24,803 nt of DNA from CAWUIH01 sp963922495 (GCA_963922495.1 CAWUIH010000020.1:1-24803); one strand, 5' to 3'. Positions 16,048-24,482 are shown, counted from the stretch's first letter. Notes: generated by a model not told the origin, from the sequence alone. Numbers and translations are program-made.

Positions 16048-16977
16048 ATGCAATTAATACGTGGAATACATAATCTCGAAGCCATGCCATCAGGAGCGGT
16101 TGTCACGATGGGTAACTTTGATGGTGTGCATTTGGGCCATCAAAAATTATTAGAAGAGGTTTGTGAAAAAGCACAACAGTACCGGTTGCCAGTCATCGTT
16201 ATTTTATTTGAACCGCAGCCGCTTGAATATTTCAAGGGAAAAAACACCATCACACGCCTGAATAGTTTGCGCGAAAAACTAGTAGCGCTGCAGGCTTATC
16301 ATATTGATTATGTGCTGTGCCTAAAGTTCAATAAACAATTGGCAAATTTGAGTGCTGAGAATTTTGTAAAAAATATTCTGGTTAACAAGCTTGCAGTGCG
16401 CCATGTTGTTATTGGTTACGATTTTCATTTTGGTGCGAAGCGACATGGTGACGTTAGTTTGTTGGAAGCTTTGGGCAACGCATTTCGTTTTGATGTGACA
16501 GCAGTTCCTGCGGTGACGTTTCAAAATGAGCGTGTCAGTAGCACTCGACTGAGACAATTGTTGCGACAATCTGATTTGGAGATGGTAAAGCAGCTGCGTG
16601 GTGTGCCATATAGTCTGTCTGGTCGGGTGACTCATGGTGATAAACGTGGGAGGGAATTGGGTTATCCAACGGCTAATATTAATTTGCATCGTCAGATTGC
16701 CCCATTGTCTGGCATTTATCTAGTGCGAGTTAAAGGATTAGAAAAAATATATTACGGTGCAGCAAGTATCGGCCAGCGCCCGATGTTTGAAACCGATCAG
16801 GTACTGCTAGAAGTTTACATTTTTGATTTTAACCGCGAAATCTATGGTCAGTCGCTTGAGATCGAATTTTTACGATTTTTGCGACAGGAACAAAAATTTA
16901 ATTCAGTGGCGCAATTAATCACTCAAATGCGTCGCGATGTGCGACAGGCACGAGACTATTTATTAGAATATGGTTAG
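16048..16977 (+). CDS. ribF: Riboflavin kinase / FMN adenylyltransferase (FAD synthetase)
   Basis: The 309-residue bifunctional enzyme has an N-terminal adenylyltransferase domain with GNFDGVHLGHQ at about 22-32 and SSTRLRQLL near 165-175. A C-terminal flavokinase domain follows, with GRELGYPTANI at about 197-207 and YYGAASIGQRPMF. It converts riboflavin to FMN and then FAD. Length is normal (E. coli 313). AGGAA immediately after the murJ stop serves as ribosome binding site. The order murJ-ribF-ileS is conserved in gammaproteobacteria. Confidence 0.97.
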   Translation: MQLIRGIHNLEAMPSGAVVTMGNFDGVHLGHQKLLEEVCEKAQQYRLPVIVILFEPQPLEYFKGKNTITRLNSLREKLVALQAYHIDYVLCLKFNKQLANLSAENFVKNILVNKLAVRHVVIGYDFHFGAKRHGDVSLLEALGNAFRFDVTAVPAVTFQNERVSSTRLRQLLRQSDLEMVKQLRGVPYSLSGRVTHGDKRGRELGYPTANINLHRQIAPLSGIYLVRVKGLEKIYYGAASIGQRPMFETDQVLLEVYIFDFNREIYGQSLEIEFLRFLRQEQKFNSVAQLITQMRRDVRQARDYLLEYG

Positions 16978-17084
16978 AATCTGCATGTTCGAGCATCTCT
17001 ATCCATTAAAAAGGCTTTTAATTTAGCTCTTTCAACTCCTATTCTATTTGCTTTTTAGTTTAAAATAATATATCAACAATAATT

Positions 17085-19907
17085 ATGACTGACTACAAAG
17101 AGACACTGAACCTTCCCTCAACCCATTTTCCCATGCGAGCCAATTTGCCTAATCGTGAACCGTTGCGGCTTCAGAAATGGCAACAAACTCATTTATATCA
17201 AAAAATTCGCACTGCCATGTCGCAAGCGCCGAAGTTTATTCTTCATGATGGCCCTCCCTATGCAAACGCTCGTCCTCATATGGGTACCGCTTTAAATAAA
17301 ATTCTGAAGGACATTATCATCAAATCTAAAACCTTATCAGGTTTTGACGCACCCTACGTTCCTGGGTGGGATTGCCATGGGCTGCCAATTGAATTAAATG
17401 TGGAAAAAAAACACGGTAAGGCAGGTGAGAAGTTATCAAAGCAAGAGTTTCGACAGGCTTGCCGTCAATATGCTAAAACCCAAGTCCAATTGCAACGTGC
17501 TGATTTTCAGCGCCTAGGCGTGTTGGGTGATTGGGAAAATCCTTATCTTACAATGGACTTTGATTACGAAGCTAACACCGCCCGTGCGTTGGCAACGATG
17601 ATCAGTAATGGTTACTTGGTTCGCGGCCAAAAGCCGGTTCACTGGTGTACCGCTTGTGCTTCGGCACTGGCTGAAGCCGAGGTGGAGTATCGTGATAAAA
17701 CGTCTCCCGCAATTGATGTCGGTTTTGAGGTCAGTCCCACAGCGACCAATAGATTGTTTAGTCTGTTTAATGTGAGTAGCCAATCACACCGCGCGCTGGT
17801 TCCTATCTGGACAACTACTCCGTGGACATTACCTGCTAATCAAGCAGTTGCTGTGCATCCAAAGCTGCATTATACCTTGATAAAAGCCACGATACAGGCA
17901 CAGCCGACTTATTTGGTGATTGCCAAAGATTTAATTACTACAGTAATGGCCCGCTATGGTATTGACGATTATGAGGTTCACGGTGATGTGACTGGCCAAA
18001 TGCTTGAAAATATTGAATTGCGTCATCCTTTTATCGATCGTGTAGTTCCAATTATTTGTGGCGAGCATGTGACTACCGATACAGGTACTGGTAATGTGCA
18101 TACCGCTCCAGCACATGGTTTAGATGATTTTAATGTGGCAAAAAAATACCGCTTGCCGTGTGAAAATCCAGTAAATTCCCGCAGTTGTTTTGTTGAAGGG
18201 ACTCCACAGTTTGCGGGATTGCATGTCTTTAAAGCCAATCAGCCTATTTGTGACTTATTAGCTAGCACGGGTCATCTACTTCATATCGCTGATTTGCAAC
18301 ACAGCTACCCTCATTGCTGGCGACATAAGACACCGCTTATTTTTCGTGCGACTGCACAGTGGTTTATTGGTATGGATCAAAATCAATTACGCGATAAAGC
18401 CCTCAGTGCAGTTGAAAAAACTATTTGGTTGCCAAAATCCGGCGCAGCGCGGATGCGGCGTATGGTTGCGGATCGACCCGATTGGTGTATTTCGCGCCAA
18501 CGTCTCTGGGGTATTCCCATTGCATTATTTATTCACCGTGATACTGCTGCATTACACCCTGATACTCCACGATTGATTGAACAAGTTGCCGAGCGTATTG
18601 CACAACACGGTGTGGATGCTTGGTTTGAGTTAGACCCTCAAGAGTTGCTCGGTGATGATGCGATTCACTATGAAAAATTGACAGACATTCTCGATGTTTG
18701 GTTTGAATCCGGGGTGTCGCATTATACCGTATTGCAACAGCGCGATGATTTAGCAGTGCCCGCAGATATTTACTTTGAAGGCTCTGATCAACACCGAGGT
18801 TGGTTTCAGTCTTCTTTGTTAACTGGAATTAGTGTGCGTGAAGCCGCAGCGTTCAAGCAGATTATTACACACGGTTATGTGGTTGATGGCCAGGGCCGCA
18901 AAATGTCAAAGTCTTTGGGTAACACGATATTGCCAGCGGATATCGTTAAAAATTTTGGTGCGGATGTGTTGCGCCTATGGGTGGCTGCTTCTGACTACAC
19001 CAATGAAATTCAAGTTTCCGATGAAATTTTAAAGCGTGCTGCAGATGCTTATCGACGTATTCGAAATACTGCAAGATTTTTATTGTCGAATTTATATGAT
19101 TTTGATCCCACACAACACATCGTGCCACCGGAGGAGCTGGTGGCGCTTGATCGCTGGGCTGTGGTGACTGTACGAGAGCTACAACAAAAAATCATTAATT
19201 TATACGACAACTATAATTTTTCTGCGATATATCAGGCGCTTCATAATTTTTGTACCGTGACCTTGGGCGGCTTTTATTTAGATATTATCAAAGATCGATT
19301 GTATACCAGTAAAAAACAGGGAACACCGCGTCGATCGGCACAAACCGCTGTTTATTATTTAATTGAAACACTAGTGCGTCTGTTAGCTCCTGTGACTAGT
19401 TTTACTGCTGATGAAATATGGGAATTTATGCCTGGTCAGCGTGATGAGTCAGTTTTTCTAAGTGCTTGGTTCGATCAATTTCCAGATTTAGTATTGACCG
19501 CGATGGAGCGTCAGCAATGGGAGTTGTTATTGCGGGTGCGAGATGAGGTCAACAAAGCGCTTGAACATGCGCGCAACACTCAAAAAATCGGTTCTGCGTT
19601 GGCTGCAAAAGTTATTTTATATGCCGATGAAGTTCACTTTAAGCCATTGGCCGATTTGGGTGAAGAATTACGCTTTGTGCTCATTACTTCTGCTGCTACG
19701 GTTACTGTAATTGAAAACAAAACTGCTCAAGCTACAGATACTGCTATTGTGGGTATTGCTGTGGAAATTGTTGTTTCTGAAGAATCTAAGTGTGAGCGCT
19801 GTTGGCAAAGACAAGCTGATGTTGGCGAAAATACACGTTATCCGATGCTTTGTAAGCGTTGTGTAGAAAATGCCTTCGGTGAAGGGGAATCGCGATATTT
19901 TGCTTGA
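17085..19907 (+). CDS. ileS: Isoleucyl-tRNA synthetase with altered HIGH motif
   Basis: The 940-residue class Ia synthetase (E. coli 938) has GWDCHGLPIE (about 103-112), the editing domain with TTPWTLPANQAV, KMSKS at 606-610, and a C-terminal zinc site with Cys903/Cys906 and Cys923/Cys926 (CERC, CKRC). It charges tRNA-Ile and edits mischarged valine. The ATP-binding HIGH signature reads HMGT at 65-68 (ANARPHMGTALNK): the final His is Thr, which is unusual. Everything else looks intact, so the enzyme is probably active. The gene begins 107 bp after ribF without an obvious Shine-Dalgarno. The usual downstream partner lspA is displaced by two inserted genes and reversed. Confidence 0.97.
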   Translation: MTDYKETLNLPSTHFPMRANLPNREPLRLQKWQQTHLYQKIRTAMSQAPKFILHDGPPYANARPHMGTALNKILKDIIIKSKTLSGFDAPYVPGWDCHGLPIELNVEKKHGKAGEKLSKQEFRQACRQYAKTQVQLQRADFQRLGVLGDWENPYLTMDFDYEANTARALATMISNGYLVRGQKPVHWCTACASALAEAEVEYRDKTSPAIDVGFEVSPTATNRLFSLFNVSSQSHRALVPIWTTTPWTLPANQAVAVHPKLHYTLIKATIQAQPTYLVIAKDLITTVMARYGIDDYEVHGDVTGQMLENIELRHPFIDRVVPIICGEHVTTDTGTGNVHTAPAHGLDDFNVAKKYRLPCENPVNSRSCFVEGTPQFAGLHVFKANQPICDLLASTGHLLHIADLQHSYPHCWRHKTPLIFRATAQWFIGMDQNQLRDKALSAVEKTIWLPKSGAARMRRMVADRPDWCISRQRLWGIPIALFIHRDTAALHPDTPRLIEQVAERIAQHGVDAWFELDPQELLGDDAIHYEKLTDILDVWFESGVSHYTVLQQRDDLAVPADIYFEGSDQHRGWFQSSLLTGISVREAAAFKQIITHGYVVDGQGRKMSKSLGNTILPADIVKNFGADVLRLWVAASDYTNEIQVSDEILKRAADAYRRIRNTARFLLSNLYDFDPTQHIVPPEELVALDRWAVVTVRELQQKIINLYDNYNFSAIYQALHNFCTVTLGGFYLDIIKDRLYTSKKQGTPRRSAQTAVYYLIETLVRLLAPVTSFTADEIWEFMPGQRDESVFLSAWFDQFPDLVLTAMERQQWELLLRVRDEVNKALEHARNTQKIGSALAAKVILYADEVHFKPLADLGEELRFVLITSAATVTVIENKTAQATDTAIVGIAVEIVVSEESKCERCWQRQADVGENTRYPMLCKRCVENAFGEGESRYFA

Positions 19908-20128
19908 GTCAAAAGATTAGCATATATCAAAATCGTACGCTCTGTATCGGAAAAATTTGCACCTTCGTATCTATGGCTAGTTTGCCAGTCCATCAGCTTC
20001 TTTGGTCACATCTAATAATTTGTCACGTTCATATTTCCTTAACATATCGTGTTTATGATGAATTGTGAAAAATAATCAATAATTTGTGCATATTTAATAC
20101 AATTTTAATTGAACATTAAGGAATTGAT

Positions 20129-22306
20129 ATGAGGTCACCAGATAATAAGACAAAAAAAGGATCAGAAGGCAAAAAGCCTTCTCGTCCACGAGTAGCGGAT
20201 ATGAAGCTGTCTACTGGTAATAATGTAAAAGTCCGGCAGCAAACGCTTCAAGCATCGATTAAAAAAGACAGTAAAGGTCAATACGATCGAAAGTCAAGTG
20301 TCAAAGACGCTCTCAAGAAAGGTGTTAAGTATTCTGTGCATCCTGCAGCGATTGTCTCAATTGGTAACCATTTTCCGAGTGAGGATATCGCAAGGGATAT
20401 CCAAGTATTAGACAGTGCTTCAGTGGTACCTATCGTTATCAAGGGTGTGATTCAGGGTTATATCCAGGTCACTGCTGATGGGCTAGGTCCTTCGTCTGAT
20501 TCTTACATAAACGCTAATATCGCTATATCGAGTCTCTATGCCGTCCAGGCCGTAACTGAACACATAGAAGCGGTCATCCAGCGGAAGGGCGATTTCACCT
20601 CCGAGGATATGCTGAAATGTTTAGTAGAGAGTGGTCGCGAAACCTATAAGGATATTTCATCAAGTAACGATAATATTAATCCACAAGACATACAAAGCTC
20701 AGTGGTAGTTAGTGTAATTCTTTCAAACGATCGTGGGACAAAGTACATTGCCGCTGGTGTGGGCCGATCGGCTGCATTAATTATGCGACCTGAAGCAGAT
20801 TCAGATTCCTGCTTTGAGCAGTTTATCGAAGGCGAGAGTTACCTACATTATGATGATAGTCAAACTCTAGCAAGCATTCCAGAAAGTATTCAATCAGTGG
20901 GAAAAAATACCACTTATCCCATTCAAGTGATAGAAAAGCAATTTGAGCATCAACATGGGTCCCAACATCGACTGTTTTCGGTGCAATTCACAGAGGGTAT
21001 AGGTAATGTTCTACCCGCGAAAATGGAAGATACCCGCTTTGCAGAACAAGATAGTAGTGTCTGTGGAGTACAAACACAATATATTAAATGTAGAGAGCTT
21101 GGCCAGCAATTCAAAAAATGGCGAGACGCGCGACTGAAATCAAAGCCAGCTCAATTATCTCCATTAGACTTAACGCATTGGTTTAATATTTTGACGGCTC
21201 GTAAGTTGTTACAAGACAGAGATCAGCAATTACGTCACCTTGACTTGGCCGAACGTTCGATAGCACTTTGTAACAAATTGATTGCAGCTGCAGATAAAGA
21301 CAAGAATTTTGCAGACGCATCTTATACTCACCACGATCTATTTTTAGACTTAGTAAAGGGCAGAGAACAGAGTATTTATAAAATACCATCCACTGATTTT
21401 ACCAAGGACATAATAGATTACTGCCACTCTGCCTATGAAAAATATCGAGATGATACTCTGACTGCCAATCAGTTTGTCCAGGAATTACGCATCAACCCAT
21501 ACTCCGGTGATGATGCAACGATTTCTATGCTCGGGTTTCTCGACCGTCATCAGGAATATCTTCGAGCGTGGGTAGATTCTCCTGGGTGCCGTGCTCACCA
21601 TTTGTATTTCTTATGTCAATTAAGTGAAGATCAAGTGAAGCGAGCAGTCGAACGATTAAAAAAAGAAACTTATAGCCCCCAAAGTGCCAAGGGTGTTGCT
21701 CGTCCTTTAGAAGAGCTAAAGCCACAGGAACTCTATGCTGAAGGCACGTTTGATTCGATAGTTCAGCTTTTAGACCGTATTCGCGCTCTCGGTCTAGTGT
21801 CTGAGATAAAAAACTTATGCTCTGCCATCAAAGATCTTAATAACGAAGAGATCTTTCAAAAGTTGGAACAGTTATTCAAAAATTTTCAAGAACAATCGCA
21901 AGGACAACTGCAAGGACAACTGCAAGAATTTAGTAAATATGCCTTAACGCTTCCAGGAGCGCCGAATGCTAGGTATAAAAAAGTCGGCTGTGTCACGACG
22001 GCTATTGGTGGTGGAATGAGTATAGTGGGTAGTGGATCAGCTGCGGTGGCCACTTTTGTGTTGGGTTGTAGTTTATTCAGTCCACCTGCACTGGTTGTCG
22101 TTGGTGCCGGCGTATTGTTATTATTGATTGGTTTAACAATTCGCTACCTTGCGCGTCAAAAAGGTCCGTCAAAGGCCGCAACCCGGGTTGCCGATTCATT
22201 GCAACAGCGGCTAATGAAACAAAAACAGGATAGTAAGCGGTCTGTCACAGATTATGATGATGAATCCGATACTATCGATGGTCAGACCCGACCAGAACCA
22301 TTATAA
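20129..22306 (+). CDS. Large protein with degenerate PP2C-like domain and C-terminal hydrophobic hairpin, candidate effector
   Basis: I know no exact homologue of this 725-residue protein. Residues 1-65 are basic and polar. Residues about 70-300 resemble a PP2C phosphatase: VTADGLG (DGLG at 117-120) for the DGxG metal motif, then YIAAGVGRSAALIMRP where PP2C has A-VGDSRAYL, and LFSVQFTEGIGNVLP where PP2C has LLATDGLWDVL. Two expected aspartates are changed (Arg212 and Glu289), so catalysis is doubtful. Residues about 320-600 are helical and charged, with a Gln-rich tandem repeat near 587-600. Residues about 618-674 form two long hydrophobic segments, likely a membrane hairpin. The tail ends with an acidic patch (DYDDESDTID). 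No signal peptide is present. The ATG follows AAGGA at 6 bp spacing. A host-targeted effector is inferred from this architecture and from the adjacent ankyrin gene. Confidence 0.75.
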   Translation: MRSPDNKTKKGSEGKKPSRPRVADMKLSTGNNVKVRQQTLQASIKKDSKGQYDRKSSVKDALKKGVKYSVHPAAIVSIGNHFPSEDIARDIQVLDSASVVPIVIKGVIQGYIQVTADGLGPSSDSYINANIAISSLYAVQAVTEHIEAVIQRKGDFTSEDMLKCLVESGRETYKDISSSNDNINPQDIQSSVVVSVILSNDRGTKYIAAGVGRSAALIMRPEADSDSCFEQFIEGESYLHYDDSQTLASIPESIQSVGKNTTYPIQVIEKQFEHQHGSQHRLFSVQFTEGIGNVLPAKMEDTRFAEQDSSVCGVQTQYIKCRELGQQFKKWRDARLKSKPAQLSPLDLTHWFNILTARKLLQDRDQQLRHLDLAERSIALCNKLIAAADKDKNFADASYTHHDLFLDLVKGREQSIYKIPSTDFTKDIIDYCHSAYEKYRDDTLTANQFVQELRINPYSGDDATISMLGFLDRHQEYLRAWVDSPGCRAHHLYFLCQLSEDQVKRAVERLKKETYSPQSAKGVARPLEELKPQELYAEGTFDSIVQLLDRIRALGLVSEIKNLCSAIKDLNNEEIFQKLEQLFKNFQEQSQGQLQGQLQEFSKYALTLPGAPNARYKKVGCVTTAIGGGMSIVGSGSAAVATFVLGCSLFSPPALVVVGAGVLLLLIGLTIRYLARQKGPSKAATRVADSLQQRLMKQKQDSKRSVTDYDDESDTIDGQTRPEPL
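21887..21922 (+). repeat. 12-bp tandem repeat inside the PP2C-like gene
   Basis: CAAGGACAACTG is repeated exactly at 21899-21910 and 21911-21922; a degenerate unit (CAAGAACAATCG, 9 of 12 matching) precedes it at 21887-21898. It encodes QEQS-QGQL-QGQL and keeps the frame, so copy number could vary without breaking the gene. Confidence 0.8.
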
Positions 22307-22358
22307 TAAATAGGGAACTCACTTAAATTGCGATATTTTACTGAGTTGACTGCATTCG

Positions 22359-22389
22359 GATCCTGAATCTTACAGCGTTATTCAGGATC
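22359..22389. terminator. Perfect 10-bp hairpin after the PP2C-like gene
   Basis: GATCCTGAAT (22359-22368) and ATTCAGGATC (22380-22389) are exact inverted copies around an 11-nt loop, 53 bp after the stop. No T tract follows on either strand, so it may be a non-canonical terminator or an RNA-stabilising structure. Confidence 0.4.
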
Positions 22390-22424
22390 TATTACAAAGC
22401 TCGCTTAAGATGCAAAAAAACATC

Positions 22425-22474
22425 TGCTATGAAATTGCTATGAAAAGGCAGTACCTTGCTAATATAATCTTAAG
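22425..22474 (+). promoter_or_regulatory. Tandem 11-bp repeat and PmrA-box-like site upstream of the ankyrin gene
   Basis: TGCTATGAAA occurs at 22425-22434 and 22436-22445, exactly one helical turn apart. Fourteen bases later CTAATATAATCTTAAG (22459-22474) resembles the PmrA box: half-sites 11 bp apart with one mismatch in the first TTAA and a conserved C before the second. TAATAT at 22485-22490 could serve as -10, about 45 bp before the ATG at 22535. Activator binding is inference. Confidence 0.3.
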
Positions 22475-22534
22475 AAAGATACATTAATATATGTTTTCGT
22501 AATTGACTCAACCCAATAATTAATACCTAAATTT

Positions 22535-23764
22535 ATGACACAATCAATGATTTCTGACACCATCGCCCCGCTTGATAAAGCATATCAAACCCTCGTGAAA
22601 AGCTCTCGCAGTGAAGCTGATTTACTGAATTATTATCGAAGTTTGCTGAAAACGACTCTTTACGTCCCCGTTGTTAATGTCACTGGTGGTGCGGATATGC
22701 AAGTGATTAAGAAAGATTTGCCATTGTATGCAAAAACGTTGCAGCAAACCTCTGCTAATATTGAGAACCATTCTGCACCAACGATTGTGTTAGGGTTTGA
22801 TACCTTTGAGCGTTATAAAGGAAGCTGTGATGAAATATTTCAAGATGAATTATTTAATTATATTGCTATGCCAGCAGAAGAAGTGATTGAAGCGGTTAAA
22901 TTGCATTTCGGTTTATATATTAACTTTATGCATGATAATAATAGTGTTGAGCTGTCTAAATCGGAATTGCAATGGTTGAGTCGCTATTCGGCTAAAAAAT
23001 CAGAGCCATCACAGCAAGAAACTTTTACAGGCTCCATCGCACAGCTTGAAGTATTGTTCAATGCCATCTCTAAACGAAACCCTTCAAAAGTGGCGGGACT
23101 GTTAGAAGACTTTTCTGACCTGAACATGATGCACCCCGATGATTTTGGTTCTACACCCCTGATTGTTGCTGCTTATAGTGGTTTTTTGCCGACAGTTGAA
23201 TTACTGCTTTCAAGAGGTGCTGACATTAATTGCTGTGATGACCTGGGCCGTAGCCCACTGATTCACGCTGTTATTGAAGGTTGTGTTGATATTGTGGAGC
23301 ATTTGATTAAGCGTGGTGCTAATATTCACTTAGCTGATTCATGGGGTTATCAGGCTATCCATTTTGCTGCAAAACATGCACATTTTCGTATCGCGGGTTT
23401 ATTAATTGAGGCTGGTGCTGCGGTCAATGCAGCGATCAATGACAGTTGGGGCAACACACCGTTGCATGTTGCAGTGATGCATGGTGCGATCCGTGTTACA
23501 GAGCTCTTACTATCCAGTGGTGCAGAAATAAGTTACCAACAAAATTATGGTTGGAGTGCGTTACATCAAGCGGTATTTAATGGATATCCCCGTATTGCTT
23601 ATTTATTAGTGGACAAAGGTATAGATATTCATTTGGTCAATGACTTTTCCGTCACTGCATTTGAACAAGCTGAGCGTTTACTAGTCGAGGATCCTGATAA
23701 CCATAAAAATGAACGTGCAGAAATTGCTGAATTTTTATTTTCCTTACTCGCTCAAAACAACTGA
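22535..23764 (+). CDS. Ankyrin-repeat protein with SseB-like N-terminus, candidate effector
   Basis: The 409-residue protein has about six ankyrin repeats at residues 203-385, including DFGSTPLIVAAYSGF, SWGNTPLHVAVMHGAIRV and NYGWSALHQAVFNGY, with the usual LL-GA-I-N turns. Residues about 25-135 (LLKTTLYVPV, IVLGFDTFERY, GLYINF) resemble the N-terminal domain of SseB-family proteins, which is a weaker call. There is no signal peptide or membrane segment. Ankyrin proteins without signal peptides are common type IV (Dot/Icm) effectors in Legionella and Coxiella, binding host proteins. No clear Shine-Dalgarno precedes the ATG. It is convergent with lspA, with only 5 bp between the stops, and no terminator was seen. 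Confidence 0.88.
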   Translation: MTQSMISDTIAPLDKAYQTLVKSSRSEADLLNYYRSLLKTTLYVPVVNVTGGADMQVIKKDLPLYAKTLQQTSANIENHSAPTIVLGFDTFERYKGSCDEIFQDELFNYIAMPAEEVIEAVKLHFGLYINFMHDNNSVELSKSELQWLSRYSAKKSEPSQQETFTGSIAQLEVLFNAISKRNPSKVAGLLEDFSDLNMMHPDDFGSTPLIVAAYSGFLPTVELLLSRGADINCCDDLGRSPLIHAVIEGCVDIVEHLIKRGANIHLADSWGYQAIHFAAKHAHFRIAGLLIEAGAAVNAAINDSWGNTPLHVAVMHGAIRVTELLLSSGAEISYQQNYGWSALHQAVFNGYPRIAYLLVDKGIDIHLVNDFSVTAFEQAERLLVEDPDNHKNERAEIAEFLFSLLAQNN

Positions 23765-23769
23765 TATTT

Positions 23770-24249
23770 CTAGTTGTTGCGTTTTGCAATCAGCCTCCCA
23801 AGTAGAATAGCTGCTCCGATGCAAATGGCGGCATCGGCAAAATTAAAAGTAGCGTAATGCCATAAACCGATGTGGAAATCAATGTAATCAACCACGTAAG
23901 AAATTCGAATTCGGTCGATGGCATTTCCAATCGCACCACCAATAATTAACGATATTCCTGCAGCCATCATCCGGTCACTTCGCGGCGTTCGTAGCAGCCA
24001 TATAATTAAAACCATCGAAATTGCGAGAGATAAGCTGCTGAACAAATAAATTTGCCATCCCCCTTGACGACCTAAAAAGCTAAATGCTGCTCCTGGATTG
24101 TAAGCCAATGTCCAATTCAGAAAACTGGTTACTCTGTCGGGAATATCATATTGCAGGTGATGAATAACGAATGCTTTGATGATTTGGTCTATTATAACCA
24201 CGGCCACACTCAAAAGTAGCCAAGGCCAACAACTTGCGGCTTTTTTCAT
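23770..24249 (-). CDS. lspA: Lipoprotein signal peptidase (signal peptidase II)
   Basis: The 159-residue inner-membrane protease has four membrane helices. Its catalytic aspartates are Asp112 (GGAIGNAIDRI) and Asp139 (FNFADAAI), corresponding to the E. coli active-site pair, and NPGAAFSFL at 51-59 is conserved. It removes signal peptides from prolipoproteins after lipidation. In most gammaproteobacteria it follows ileS on the same strand; here it is on the opposite strand, separated by two effector-like genes, so it needs its own promoter in 24250-24326. Confidence 0.96.
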   Translation of the reverse strand: MKKAASCWPWLLLSVAVVIIDQIIKAFVIHHLQYDIPDRVTSFLNWTLAYNPGAAFSFLGRQGGWQIYLFSSLSLAISMVLIIWLLRTPRSDRMMAAGISLIIGGAIGNAIDRIRISYVVDYIDFHIGLWHYATFNFADAAICIGAAILLGRLIAKRNN

Positions 24250-24326
24250 GTAATTTTTCTGTTGAAAATCAAAAAATATTCACTATACGACTAATTCTCA
24301 TATATAGAGGTGTAGATTTTGTGATG

Positions 24327-24399
24327 TGGGGCGTATAGGATTCGAACCTATGACCAATTGGTTAAAAGCCAACTGCTCTACCGACTGAGCTAACGCCCC
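24327..24399 (-). tRNA. tRNA-Lys (anticodon UUU)
   Basis: On the minus strand the acceptor stem GGGGCGT pairs with ACGCCCC. The D-arm reads TAGCTCAGTCGGTAGAGC, the anticodon loop is CTTTTAA (anticodon TTT), and the T-arm is ATAGGTTCGAATCCTAT. The sequence closely follows E. coli tRNA-Lys. After the discriminator A the DNA continues CAT, so CCA is not encoded. The gene lies between lspA and the pilin gene. Confidence 0.96.
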
Positions 24400-24463
24400 G
24401 CATGAATGTGAACCTTGCTTTCGATTGGCTTATTGCTTGACCGCGTGGTTTCACATTGAAAAT

Positions 24464-24482
24464 GCAAATGATAACCATTTTT
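24464..24482 (+). promoter_or_regulatory. Fur-box-like palindrome between tRNA-Lys and the pilin gene
   Basis: GCAAATGATAACCATTTTT matches the 19-bp Fur consensus GATAATGATAATCATTATC at 14 of 19 positions, including the core AATGATAA-CATT. It lies 80 bp before the pilin ATG and 64 bp before the tRNA-Lys gene. Iron regulation is inferred from sequence only. Confidence 0.3.

Noticed and set aside
18023..18238. Antisense frame within ileS
   Set aside because: It lies opposite the conserved editing domain; open by chance.
20094..20109. TTAAT-N6-TTAAT direct repeat (11-bp period) upstream of the PP2C-like gene, like a PmrA box
   Set aside because: It ends only 20 bp before the ATG and 9 bp before the Shine-Dalgarno, leaving no room for a -10 element and a leader; AT-rich chance match is likelier.
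22413..22425. GATG-loop-CATC mini hairpin with an A tract
   Set aside because: The stem is only 4-5 bp with an 8-nt loop; too weak to call a terminator.
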